Source: Flavivirga abyssicola (GTDB lineage: Bacteria > Bacteroidota > Bacteroidia > Flavobacteriales > Flavobacteriaceae). Taken from it: DNA of 64,000 bases. Of the stretch, positions 8,846 to 17,296 are shown in pieces. The translations under genes and the position numbers were made by a program. Within the stretch, counting starts at the first letter, position 1. The number at the start of each line of letters is the position of its first letter. The stretch covers positions 3,087,001-3,151,000 of the forward strand of contig NZ_CP141266.1 in the NCBI RefSeq assembly GCF_030540775.2, read 5' to 3'. The notes below the pieces were generated by a model, which searched no databases, was not told where the DNA came from, and saw only the letters and a list, made by a program, of their open reading frames with translations.

Positions 8846-10312
8846 ATGAAAATAGAAAACATAAAAACACTAGGCGATTTAAAAAAAACAGGGTATCAAT
8901 CTAAATCTATTAAAGATGAATTGAGAGAAAACCTGATTAAAAAAATAAAGAATAAAGAGACAACTTTTGAAGGGGTCCATGGTTATGAAAACACGGTAAT
9001 TCCTGAGTTAGAACGTGCTATTTTATCACGTCATAATATCAACCTTTTAGGGTTAAGAGGACAAGCAAAAACACGTTTGGCTCGTTTAATGTTAAATTTA
9101 TTAGACGAATACATACCGTATGTTGAAGGTTCCGAAATTAATGACGATCCGTTGCAACCAATTTCAAGATTTGCAGTGGAGTTGATAAAAGAAAAAGGAG
9201 ACCATACACCAATTTCCTGGTTACCAAGGCATGAACGCTTTGCAGAAAAATTGGCAACGCCAGATGTTACTGTCGCTGATATTATTGGTGATGTTGATCC
9301 CATTAAAGCTGCTAATTTAAAATTAAGTTATGCAGATGATAGAGTGATTCATTATGGAATGATACCTAGAGCTAACCGTTGTATATTTGTGATTAACGAA
9401 TTGCCAGATCTGCAAGCAAGAATTCAGGTTGCTTTGTTTAATATTTTACAAGAAGGTGATATTCAAATTAGAGGCTTCAAATTACGTTTACCTTTGGACA
9501 TGCAATTTGTATTTACAGCTAACCCCGAAGATTATACGAACAGAGGAAGCATTGTAACGCCTTTAAAAGATAGAATAGGCTCTCAAATTTTAACGCATTA
9601 TCCTGTAAATATTGAAACAGCCAGACTAATAACAGAACAGGAAGCTAAATTAGTAGAAAATCAAAAACATACGGTTTTAGTGCCGGATTTAGCTAGGGAT
9701 TTATTAGAACAAATTGTTTTTGAAGCTCGCGAAAATGATTTTATTGATGCTAAAAGTGGTGTTAGTGCACGATTGAGTATTACTGCTTTAGAGAACTTGT
9801 TGAGTACTGCCGAACGTCGGGCGTTGATATCAGGAGATAAAATTACTATGCTACGGTTGAGTGATTTTGTTGGTATTATTCCATCTATTACAGGAAAAGT
9901 AGAGTTGGTTTATGAAGGTGAGCAGGAGGGAGCAGCCGTTGTTGCTTATAACTTAATAGGAGATGCCGTAAAAACTTTATTCAATGAATTTTTCCCTAAG
10001 ATTGAAAAACTAAAAAGACAGGAAGATGTGGGGCCTTATGATGATATTGTATCCTGGTTTTTTAATCAGAAAGACGGTTTTGAGTTATTAGATGATTTAC
10101 GTGATAAAGAATATAGAAATTTATTAGATTCTATCGCGCCTTTAGATAATTTGTTAGGAAAATATCAACCTAATGTATCTAAGCCGGATAGTTATTTTGT
10201 AAAAGAGTTTGTGCTTTGGGCATTGGTAGAATATAAACAGTTAAGCAAACAGAGGTTTACTGAAGGTATTCAATTTAAGGACCCTTATGGTAGTTTTATA
10301 AGCGGGATATAA
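8846..10312 (+). CDS. AAA+ ATPase, MoxR / magnesium-chelatase ChlI-like
   Basis: A protein of 488 residues. The P-loop is GLRGQAKT at residues 69-76. The Walker-B region is IFVINE at 180-185, where the usual Asp is Asn184; I recall this INELPDL form from relatives of this sigma54/ChlI-like subfamily, so it need not mean loss of activity. The sensor-1 region FTANPEDY and a DRIG arginine-finger-like motif follow, then a helical lid and a helical C-terminal extension. There is no signal peptide. Together with the upstream VWA protein it makes an AAA/VWA pair. The client protein or metal is unknown. Confidence 0.88.
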   Translation: MKIENIKTLGDLKKTGYQSKSIKDELRENLIKKIKNKETTFEGVHGYENTVIPELERAILSRHNINLLGLRGQAKTRLARLMLNLLDEYIPYVEGSEINDDPLQPISRFAVELIKEKGDHTPISWLPRHERFAEKLATPDVTVADIIGDVDPIKAANLKLSYADDRVIHYGMIPRANRCIFVINELPDLQARIQVALFNILQEGDIQIRGFKLRLPLDMQFVFTANPEDYTNRGSIVTPLKDRIGSQILTHYPVNIETARLITEQEAKLVENQKHTVLVPDLARDLLEQIVFEARENDFIDAKSGVSARLSITALENLLSTAERRALISGDKITMLRLSDFVGIIPSITGKVELVYEGEQEGAAVVAYNLIGDAVKTLFNEFFPKIEKLKRQEDVGPYDDIVSWFFNQKDGFELLDDLRDKEYRNLLDSIAPLDNLLGKYQPNVSKPDSYFVKEFVLWALVEYKQLSKQRFTEGIQFKDPYGSFISGI

Positions 10313-10381
10313 AAACTGGATTTTTGGCTAAATAAAAATCTGGCTTGTGGTTAGTAACGTATATAAGTAAAAAACCTACTT

Positions 10382-11776
10382 ATGAATAAACGTTATCTTA
10401 CATTCGTTTACCTGTTATTTTCATTGATTAGTCTTTCTAATGCTCAAATTTCGGAAGTAAATTTTCTGAATAGAGATTATGATTATGGTATTCAGCCAAC
10501 TAACATTCAAGCTAATGATGTATATGATGTCTATGTTGCATGGCGAAATGCTTTTGCTACACCTTGCACAAATGGAAGATATAGAATAAAATTTGATACA
10601 CCTACGGAAACAGTTTCAGAAGGAATTGCTTATGGGATGTTATTAGCAGCCTATGCAAATGACAAAGAGCTTCTAGATGGTTTGTGGCTTTATTATCAGG
10701 ATTTTTCTAATGCTAATGGTGTTATGAACTGGAAAATAGATGGCTGTTCTAGCGTTATTGGTCAAAATGGTGCGACTGATGCCGAATTGGATGCTGCCAT
10801 AGCTTTGATTGTAGCAGATAAACGTTGGGGGAATTCCGGTACTATAAATTATAAAAGTGATGCTCAGACTTTAATAAGTGCTATAAAAAACTATGAAGTA
10901 GAAGCTAATACGAATGTGTTAAAACCAGGGGATGCATGGGGAGGAAGTGCAAATACAAATCCATCATACTTTGCGACAGGTTATTTTAGAGTGTTTGGTG
11001 AGTATACCAACGATACGACTTTTTGGAATGACGTTGCTGATACTTGTTATGATATTATCAATGCGAATTTGTCTAAAAATAATGCCGCTTATAATTTAGT
11101 ATCGGATTGGTGCGAGGCAGATGGCGACTATTCTGCTATTGTACCTTGGGCTCACGATCAAGGGAAATCCTATTTTTACGATGCGGCCAGAACTCCATGG
11201 CGAATAGCCATAGATTATGTGTGGTACGGTAATTCAAAAGCATTAGATTACTCTGTTTTATGTAACAATTTTGTTACTGTTAAAGGTGGTTTTGATAAAA
11301 TATATCCAGGGTACAGTCAAGCTGGCGTTGCAATTAATACAGCTTATAAAGACCCAACGTTCACAGGAGCTTACGCTACAGCAAGCATGTCCTCAAGTAC
11401 TCAAAGCTTTGTAAATAACGGTTATACTGAATTAAAAAATCAATCAACAAGTGCCTACTTTGGAGCTACATTAAGAGCTATTTATATGTTTGCACTTTCA
11501 GGTAATGCATATAATCCATTAAAAGAACCTTCTTTAAGTGTTACTGAAATAGATGATATATCTTTCGAAATATATCCTAACCCTACTTCGGATTATTTAT
11601 TTGTGAATTTTAGGTCTACAAGACCAAAGACACTTAGTCTGTATTCAATTAACGGAGCTAAGTTGTTAAGTAAACCAATTGATAATTCTGAAATAAAGCT
11701 AGATATTAGGCATTTAAAAACGGGAATCTATCTTCTAAATATTGATAAGGAAAACCATAAGATTGTTAAATTATAA
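10382..11776 (+). CDS. Secreted glycoside hydrolase family 8 enzyme with T9SS tail
   Basis: A protein of 464 residues with a signal peptide (about 1-21, ending SNA-Q). The (alpha/alpha)6-barrel shows the GH8 signature SEGIAYGM with Glu80 as candidate acid, ATDAELD with Asp133, and YDAARTPWR with Asp267 as candidate base. The last 75 residues form a type A T9SS C-terminal domain (IYPNPTSDYL ... GIYLLNI), so it is exported to the surface or medium. GH8 members act on beta-1,4-glucan, mixed-linkage glucan, xylan or chitosan, and the exact substrate is not predictable here. It is not in an evident polysaccharide-utilisation locus. Confidence 0.93.
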   Translation: MNKRYLTFVYLLFSLISLSNAQISEVNFLNRDYDYGIQPTNIQANDVYDVYVAWRNAFATPCTNGRYRIKFDTPTETVSEGIAYGMLLAAYANDKELLDGLWLYYQDFSNANGVMNWKIDGCSSVIGQNGATDAELDAAIALIVADKRWGNSGTINYKSDAQTLISAIKNYEVEANTNVLKPGDAWGGSANTNPSYFATGYFRVFGEYTNDTTFWNDVADTCYDIINANLSKNNAAYNLVSDWCEADGDYSAIVPWAHDQGKSYFYDAARTPWRIAIDYVWYGNSKALDYSVLCNNFVTVKGGFDKIYPGYSQAGVAINTAYKDPTFTGAYATASMSSSTQSFVNNGYTELKNQSTSAYFGATLRAIYMFALSGNAYNPLKEPSLSVTEIDDISFEIYPNPTSDYLFVNFRSTRPKTLSLYSINGAKLLSKPIDNSEIKLDIRHLKTGIYLLNIDKENHKIVKL

Positions 11777-11781
11777 TTAAG

Positions 11782-12354
11782 TTACCAATTCCCCCGGTCC
11801 TTTATATTAGCTTTACAAAGTTTGATGATTTCAACAATGCGTTTTTGTTTGGTTTCTTCTCTTTTTGCTTGATTTAACCAATACAAATAGTGTTTCCTGT
11901 ATGAAGGTGCAAAGTTGTTATAATTATTAAAGGCTGTTGGGTGTTTGTTAAATGCTATTTGTAGAGCTTCTGGAATAATACCTTTTTCAACATCATCTAA
12001 AGCCGTCCAACTACCATTTTTCTTTCCGATTTCAATAATTTTAAAACCACTTTCGTGCATTAAATTATTGGCAGTAAGCTCTTTTATATATCTTTTGTTT
12101 AGAGCACTCCACACACTTTTTGAATTTCTTGGAGTAAAGCGTTGTTTCCTTTTTCCGTTACCCAAGCTTTTTACTGTGGAATCGATCCAACCGTAGCAAA
12201 GCGCAACTTTTACAGCTTCTTCCCATCGCATGGAAGGCTCTTTGTTTTCTACTTTATAAAAAATAAGATAAATACCTTTAGAAGTACCATGATTTTTGTG
12301 TAACCAGTCTCGCCATTCTGTATCTGTCTTAAAATATAGTTCAGTAGTTTCCAC
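11782..12354 (-). CDS. YdeI/OmpD-associated family protein
   Basis: A protein of 190 residues with no signal peptide. The N-terminal half carries the family pattern (ALCYGWIDS, then RFTPR and WSALNKRY), followed by a helical basic C-terminus. Members are annotated as bacteriocin-protection or OmpD-associated proteins, but the molecular activity is not established. Its start is 2 nt after the stop of the upstream M1 peptidase gene, so it is probably the second gene of that operon. It converges on the GH8 gene with a 5-nt gap. Confidence 0.85.
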   Translation of the reverse strand: METTELYFKTDTEWRDWLHKNHGTSKGIYLIFYKVENKEPSMRWEEAVKVALCYGWIDSTVKSLGNGKRKQRFTPRNSKSVWSALNKRYIKELTANNLMHESGFKIIEIGKKNGSWTALDDVEKGIIPEALQIAFNKHPTAFNNYNNFAPSYRKHYLYWLNQAKREETKQKRIVEIIKLCKANIKDRGNW

Positions 12355-12356
12355 TT

Positions 12357-14003
12357 TTATAGTTTTTTTACTTCAATATAAAAATCTTTATCCACTTCAA
12401 AAGACATGATTCTTAATTCCGATGTCATGGTTTTCCATTCAGTTTTCGGAAATAACCATTGGTCATTTCCATTAATGTTTATTTGGATAGGCATATCAAA
12501 TTTATCAACAACATTTGTCCACCGGTATTTTAATCCATTTTTATCGATTGTATATTCAAGTGTTGGGATTTTTGTGGTTCTTAGATATTGATTAAAAAAT
12601 TCTGTGAGATCAATCTCAGTTTTTTCACTTAAATAGTTTTCGATTTGTTCGGTTGTAACTGTTTGATGAAAAAAATCTCTATTTAATCCACGTAAAATTT
12701 GCCGCCATTTTTCATCATCTTCAATAAGTTGTCTAAGCGTATGTAGCATGTTGGCACCTTTAAAATACATATCACTAGAACCTTCTTTATTAACATTGTA
12801 ATGACCAATTAGAGGTTTGTCATTTATAATATTTTTACGCGTACCGATCACATATTCAGCGGATGCTTCTTTGCCATAATAGTAATCTAAAAATAGGTTT
12901 TCGGAATAGGTTGTAAAGCTTTCATGTATCCACAAGTCTGCAACATCTTTACAGGTAATGTTATTAGCAAACCACTCATGGCCAGATTCATGGACAATAA
13001 TAAAATCAAACTTCAATCCCCACCCAGTACCAGATAAGTCGCTACCTAAATACCCTTTTTTATAGTCATTTCCATAGGTGACAGAACTTTGGTGCTCCAT
13101 ACCTAAATAAGGTACTTCAACCAGCTTAAAACTGTCTACGTAAAACGGGTACTGACCAAACCAATGCTCGAAAGCTTTCATCATTTTAGGGACATCTTTA
13201 AAATGTTCTTTAGCTTTCTCTAAGTTATCTTTTAAGACATAATAGTTTAGGTCTAAATGGCCTCCTTGTCCATTATAAACCTCAGAAAAGTTAGTGTAAT
13301 CACCAATATTTATATTGACGCCATAATTATTTATAGGACTTTTAACAAACCATCTAAATGTTTTTGAATCCGTATATTGCTCTACACGCCTTAACCTGCC
13401 ATTAGATATATTCATTAGGTTCTTGGGAACATTTACACTAATAAGCATACTGTCTACTTCATCATACATATGATCTTTACAAGGCCACCATACACTAGCT
13501 CCCAAACCTTGACAAGATGATGCTATAAAATGGTTCCCGTTGGGATCTTTTTTCCAAGAAATACCACCATCCCAAGGGGCTTTAATTGCTTCTCTTGGTT
13601 TACCCTCATAATAAACTTCAATAGAATTTACGTCTCCTATTTTTTGTTTTTCAATAAGGTTTATAAAATGCGCATTGCCATCATGTTTTATTTTTAATTC
13701 TGTACCATTCTGAATGGCTCTAGTAAGGTTTAAAGGTGTTTGCAAATCAATTTGCATAACAGAAAAATCCTCTAAAACCGTATATTGAATAGTATTCTTC
13801 CCCGAAATGAATTTTTCATCAGGATTTACTTTAATATCTAAATGATAATAATTTAGGTCCCACCAAGCACGTTCTGGAGTTATAGAACCTCTTAAAGTAT
13901 CTTGTCTAGTGAAAATACTGTTCTCTGAAAATAGTCCTTGAGCATTTAAGGAAATACATGAAATTATTGAGAAAAGGCATAAGACATATAAGCGGTGAGT
14001 CAT
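12357..14003 (-). CDS. M1-family zinc metallopeptidase
   Basis: A protein of 548 residues with a signal peptide (to about residue 21, SLNA-Q). The zinc site is HESGH at 338-342 with the third ligand Glu361 in WIHESF, the HExxH-18-E pattern of gluzincins. The exopeptidase motif is GMEH at 301-304 where GxMEN is typical, so aminopeptidase specificity may be altered. It is shorter than full aminopeptidase N because it ends soon after the catalytic domain. A perfect TAATTTTG -7 element lies upstream, and the downstream YdeI-like gene is 2 nt away. Probably a periplasmic or outer-membrane peptide-degrading enzyme. Confidence 0.93.
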   Translation of the reverse strand: MTHRLYVLCLFSIISCISLNAQGLFSENSIFTRQDTLRGSITPERAWWDLNYYHLDIKVNPDEKFISGKNTIQYTVLEDFSVMQIDLQTPLNLTRAIQNGTELKIKHDGNAHFINLIEKQKIGDVNSIEVYYEGKPREAIKAPWDGGISWKKDPNGNHFIASSCQGLGASVWWPCKDHMYDEVDSMLISVNVPKNLMNISNGRLRRVEQYTDSKTFRWFVKSPINNYGVNINIGDYTNFSEVYNGQGGHLDLNYYVLKDNLEKAKEHFKDVPKMMKAFEHWFGQYPFYVDSFKLVEVPYLGMEHQSSVTYGNDYKKGYLGSDLSGTGWGLKFDFIIVHESGHEWFANNITCKDVADLWIHESFTTYSENLFLDYYYGKEASAEYVIGTRKNIINDKPLIGHYNVNKEGSSDMYFKGANMLHTLRQLIEDDEKWRQILRGLNRDFFHQTVTTEQIENYLSEKTEIDLTEFFNQYLRTTKIPTLEYTIDKNGLKYRWTNVVDKFDMPIQININGNDQWLFPKTEWKTMTSELRIMSFEVDKDFYIEVKKL

Positions 14004-14019
14004 TGTTTTTATATTTCTT

Positions 14020-14027
14020 CAAAATTA
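14020..14027 (-). promoter_or_regulatory. -7 promoter element of the M1 peptidase operon
   Basis: The minus strand reads TAATTTTG, a perfect TAnnTTTG, 17 bases before the start codon at 14003. No good -33 TTG is seen at the normal distance. The MITE-like element begins only 44 bases upstream. Confidence 0.45.
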
Positions 14028-14070
14028 AATAAAAAGGTTCTTAATGATTTGTTAATATTTACAGGGTTTA

Positions 14071-14234
14071 TTGAACTCATCTTGACTTTTTCTATTTCCT
14101 AAAAAATGGCTAAAATTCGCCCATATTTTGTTACTTTTTTTATGCTTAGCACTGCTATGCCTTGCAAAAAAAGCCTCATCGGAACAAATTTCATCTCATT
14201 TTCGGTTAAAAACAAAAAGTCAAGATGAGTTCAA
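14071..14234. mobile_element. MITE-like element with 21-bp perfect terminal inverted repeats
   Basis: The 164-bp element is bounded by exact 21-base inverted repeats (14071-14091 and 14214-14234; outer end TTGAACTCATCTTGAC). A nested inverted repeat, CTTTTTTT (14134-14141) with AAAAAAAG (14166-14173), lies inside. It encodes no protein, and I see no clear target-site duplication. Its right end supplies the TGA stop (14231-14233) of the M28 peptidase gene. This looks like a non-autonomous transposon-derived element. Confidence 0.7.
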
Positions 14235-15565
14235 TCTCTAAATACTTTACTTGGAAATGCAACAACACTTTCGAAACCGTTTTTGCCTACAGAGGCTATT
14301 CCGAAAAAATGATTATCAATAACAATACCATCTAATGTGAATTCTGAAGTATCACCAACATACCTACTATGATCCCAAGTAGGAGAGGTGGTGTTTCTCC
14401 AGTAAATTTTGTAGCCTATAGCTCCATCAACTTTATCCCATTTAAATTTTGCAGCAGGTTCTACAATACCCCCAATAGCAACATTTTTTGGTGCTGGGGG
14501 AGCGGTTGCTAAACTTGCCATATTTATAGCATTCACTGCGGTGAGTTTTTTTGCATAACCAAAATTTACATGCTCAATAACATCTCCGTATTTTATACCA
14601 TTTTCTTCTCGAATATCTTGATGTTGTTGCGTATAGTTTTCATGGGCTTCCATAATACGAATACCTACATACCCTAAATCATTAAAAGGGCGATGATGGC
14701 CACCACGTCCAAACCTATCTAATCTGTAAACCATCATAGGATTCATTTCGGGCATATACGTTTTTGTAGTTTTATAAACGTAACGTGCTAATTGGCGTGA
14801 TATACCATCTACTTCACCACCATAAAACCGACGTAGTGTCCTTTGGCGTTCTGTTTCATTTGGAGGAACAGGTTCGGAGAAAATTCTAAATGTTCTATTA
14901 TCAATAACACCATCCACCCCTTTAATATTTCCAATCATATCATTATTGAAAACACCGATAATATCCCATTCCTTTTCTTGAGCATATTTCGCTAATCCTG
15001 CACCGCCAAAGAGTCCTTGTTCTTCACCAGACAAACCTACATAAATAATGCTGCTCTCAAATTGATATTTAGATAAAACCCTAGCTGCTTCAATAGCTCC
15101 TGCCATACCAGAGGCATTATCATTAGCTCCTGGAGCATCGGTGGTGAAATCCATAGTGTTGCTGGCACGAGAATCAATATCACCGCTCATAATGATATAT
15201 CGATTGGGGTATTTAGTCCCTTTTTGAATAGCAACAACATTAACTACCCATGCATCATGAGGTACACGATTATTGCCTTTTTTAGTGACAAAATCTTTTT
15301 GATAAAAGACTTTCAGACAATTATTACAATCTTTTGAAATGGCTTCAAATTCTGATTTTATCCATCGTCTGGCGGCACCTATGCCTCTAGTATTTGAAAT
15401 AGTATCACTAAAGGTATTTCTTGTTCCGAAATTGACTAGTGTTTGGATATCATTTTCAATGCGTTTTTCAGATATGTCATCAATGATATCATACAATTGT
15501 TGATGATTTTGAGTAATACTGACGGATGAAATTAATAGTGAAAGTAATATTAGTATTTGTCTCAT
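14231..15565 (-). CDS. M28-family peptidase with C-terminal fibronectin-type domain
   Basis: A protein of 444 residues with a signal peptide (about 1-19). Metal-site motifs are GDIDS (Asp129, Asp131), ANDN (Asp149), GEEQG (Glu181, Glu182) and NNDMIG (Asp209), plus a late His in MEAHENY. The first ligand, normally His in M28 enzymes, is Asp129. Residues about 355-440 look like an FN3-type sandwich (KFKWDKVDGAIGYKIYWR). The stop codon lies in the terminal repeat of the adjacent MITE-like element, so the original C-terminus may have been altered. It is 2 nt downstream of the NTF2-like gene in the same operon. Probable secreted aminopeptidase. Confidence 0.9.
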   Translation of the reverse strand: MRQILILLSLLISSVSITQNHQQLYDIIDDISEKRIENDIQTLVNFGTRNTFSDTISNTRGIGAARRWIKSEFEAISKDCNNCLKVFYQKDFVTKKGNNRVPHDAWVVNVVAIQKGTKYPNRYIIMSGDIDSRASNTMDFTTDAPGANDNASGMAGAIEAARVLSKYQFESSIIYVGLSGEEQGLFGGAGLAKYAQEKEWDIIGVFNNDMIGNIKGVDGVIDNRTFRIFSEPVPPNETERQRTLRRFYGGEVDGISRQLARYVYKTTKTYMPEMNPMMVYRLDRFGRGGHHRPFNDLGYVGIRIMEAHENYTQQHQDIREENGIKYGDVIEHVNFGYAKKLTAVNAINMASLATAPPAPKNVAIGGIVEPAAKFKWDKVDGAIGYKIYWRNTTSPTWDHSRYVGDTSEFTLDGIVIDNHFFGIASVGKNGFESVVAFPSKVFRD

Positions 15566-15567
15566 TT

Positions 15568-16317
15568 TTATTGAATGAATGTAACTTTTGAGATTTTTCC
15601 ATTTTGAACTTCATAAATTGCTACGGCATAAAACGTATTGCCGTTAAAGGTAACTTTTTCGTTATCAACTATTTTGTTGCCCAATACCATTCTGTTTACA
15701 ATTTGTGCATTCAAATTTGGCGCTTTTTCAAAAAACGAAGCATAATTTTTACGCATAGCTTCCTGACCTTCGGAGATTAAACTATTGGGATATTTATATA
15801 GTTTAATAGTATTGGAATAGGTTGCCATAAAAACATCAATATCTCCTTTGTTATAAGCTTCTAGCTGCTTATTTACTATGCTCTCAGGATTTGAAGTCGT
15901 TTTAGAGTTATGTATAAAAGTCATGGAGTTGATGTCTTCATGATCTGTTTCATAAATAGTAATATGCCGATTGGTTTTATTATTTACAGTACCTAATTCT
16001 TCATCAATCACAACATTTTTGAGTACGATCCTATTTAATACTTTGACATGAGATTTTTTATTTTCTTTAAAAAAACGGGTATAATCTTCCTTTAGCTTGT
16101 CACGACCAGAGTACATGGCATCATTAGGAAACCTGTTTACTGAAACGTTAACATCAAAAGCGTTAGCAAATTGTTCTAAATCTCTATTGTTAAAGGGAGC
16201 TATATGCTGTTGTACAATTGAAGCAGCTCTTTCTGGATTTGTTTTATCGTTAGAATTTGATTGAGAAAAGAAGGACAAAGGAAAACAAATAACTAAAACA
16301 AAAAAAGTAGATCTCAT
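15568..16317 (-). CDS. Secreted tandem NTF2/SnoaL-like protein
   Basis: A protein of 249 residues with a signal peptide (about 1-18, FFSQ). Two copies of an NTF2-like fold follow: residues about 30-135 (VQQHIAPFNNRDLEQFANAF) and 140-249 (VNKQLEAYNKGDIDVFMATY), both with the family pattern of a helical start, F..NRD/KGD and Y.....LR.NY. Each could bind a small ligand, but no catalytic residues can be assigned. It is the first gene of an operon with the M28 peptidase, starting 2 nt before it. Upstream lie a TATCTTTA -7-like element and repeat copy 2. Confidence 0.8.
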   Translation of the reverse strand: MRSTFFVLVICFPLSFFSQSNSNDKTNPERAASIVQQHIAPFNNRDLEQFANAFDVNVSVNRFPNDAMYSGRDKLKEDYTRFFKENKKSHVKVLNRIVLKNVVIDEELGTVNNKTNRHITIYETDHEDINSMTFIHNSKTTSNPESIVNKQLEAYNKGDIDVFMATYSNTIKLYKYPNSLISEGQEAMRKNYASFFEKAPNLNAQIVNRMVLGNKIVDNEKVTFNGNTFYAVAIYEVQNGKISKVTFIQ

Positions 16318-16433
16318 GACAAAAAAATTAATGTTTTAAAGATAACGAAAATAAATCCAGAGTTATGTTAAACTATTAGTTGTATTCAAGCATTACTGTT
16401 TGTTTCGAAAATGAAGTTATTAGGTAATATTAT

Positions 16434-16645
16434 TTAACGTCAGTTTAATATATTATGAATTGATAATCAGGTGCTTAAAAAGTTTTAAAGAAGAAATCAT
16501 GTCATTCCGGACGAGGAACGAGGAAGAATCTCATCATGATGAGGTGTCTCGTCACTCATGCTTCGCTCCGTCGACATGACAAACAGCTGTATTTCATTGG
16601 ATTATATAAGATGTTTTTAATAAAGTTTACGTCGAACTCAGGTTA
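16434..16645. repeat. Dispersed 212-bp repeat, copy 2
   Basis: Nearly the same sequence as 1834-2044, in the same orientation. It has the same ends (TTAACGTCAG ... CTCAGGTTA), the same GTCATTCCG...GACATGACA inverted core and the same central CTCATCATGATGAG palindrome. Its right end overlaps the TAA stop (16643-16645) of the DUF6265-like gene. Here the right end reads ACGTCGAACTCAGG, slightly fuller than in copy 1. It fills most of the 325-bp gap between the two minus-strand genes. Confidence 0.75.
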
Positions 16646-17128
16646 TTTAGTGTAATTAAACTTAACAGTTTCTATAGAACCATTTTTTTGTTTTATATCA
16701 ACATATACATTCATTTCATTATCACCTACTTTTTCAAAGGACATACCTTCAAAAATTACTTTATTTTTAGTGATTTCTTTAAGAGGAAAATCGACTGTTT
16801 CATCTTTAGTTTCCCATCCTTTTAAGTCGTTGTTAAAGTGCTTTAATTGAAGAATGAGTGTGTTTTCTACTTCACGGATTATTTCTGTTTCGTAAAAAGA
16901 AACTTTTCCATCATTTATAAGTTTGAAAGTTGCCATCATGGAACCGCCAGAAGGTTCACTCCAATTTTCTTCTGTTTGACCTCCAAAGGCTTCTCCTTTC
17001 CAATTACCAGCAATCCACGAAATATTTTTCAATTTTGGTTCTAATGTTTTCTCAACTTGAGCATTACAAGGCAAACTAAAAAGTGAGGTCATCATTATTA
17101 AGGTAATCACAATATATACTTTCATCAT
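16643..17128 (-). CDS. DUF6265-like secreted protein
   Basis: A protein of 161 residues with a signal peptide (about 1-24, LPCNA-Q). The mature part (ISWIAGNWKGEAFGG, EENWSEPSGGSMMATF) matches the lipocalin-like pattern of the DUF6265 family, a small beta-barrel of unknown function. Its stop codon lies in the outer end of repeat copy 2. It has no close operon partner. Function unknown. Confidence 0.75.
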   Translation of the reverse strand: MMKVYIVITLIMMTSLFSLPCNAQVEKTLEPKLKNISWIAGNWKGEAFGGQTEENWSEPSGGSMMATFKLINDGKVSFYETEIIREVENTLILQLKHFNNDLKGWETKDETVDFPLKEITKNKVIFEGMSFEKVGDNEMNVYVDIKQKNGSIETVKFNYTK

Positions 17129-17227
17129 TTTATGTTTTAAACGAGTTTATAATATTAAGACGTCTGCGATGGTTAAAAAGGGACATTTTTTACAACTTTA
17201 ACAAATACTATGTAATCCAAAAAAAGG

Positions 17228-17262
17228 AAAAACGCCTCGAAAATAAATTTCCGGAGCGTTTT
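17228..17262 (-). terminator. Terminator of the fatty-acid oxidation operon
   Basis: On the minus strand AAAACGCTCCGG and the pairing arm ending GGCGTTTT form an AAACGC/GCGTTT-based stem with a short AT loop. A T-rich run follows about 35-70 bases after the acyl-CoA dehydrogenase stop. Confidence 0.65.
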
Positions 17263-17296
17263 AGAATTGAGTTAGTCACAAATTATATTGTTTATA

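Noticed and set aside
14071-14234. Considered as a terminator for the convergent or tandem peptidase genes
   Set aside because: The arms are 122 bases apart and the genes lie in tandem, not convergent; the layout fits a MITE better.
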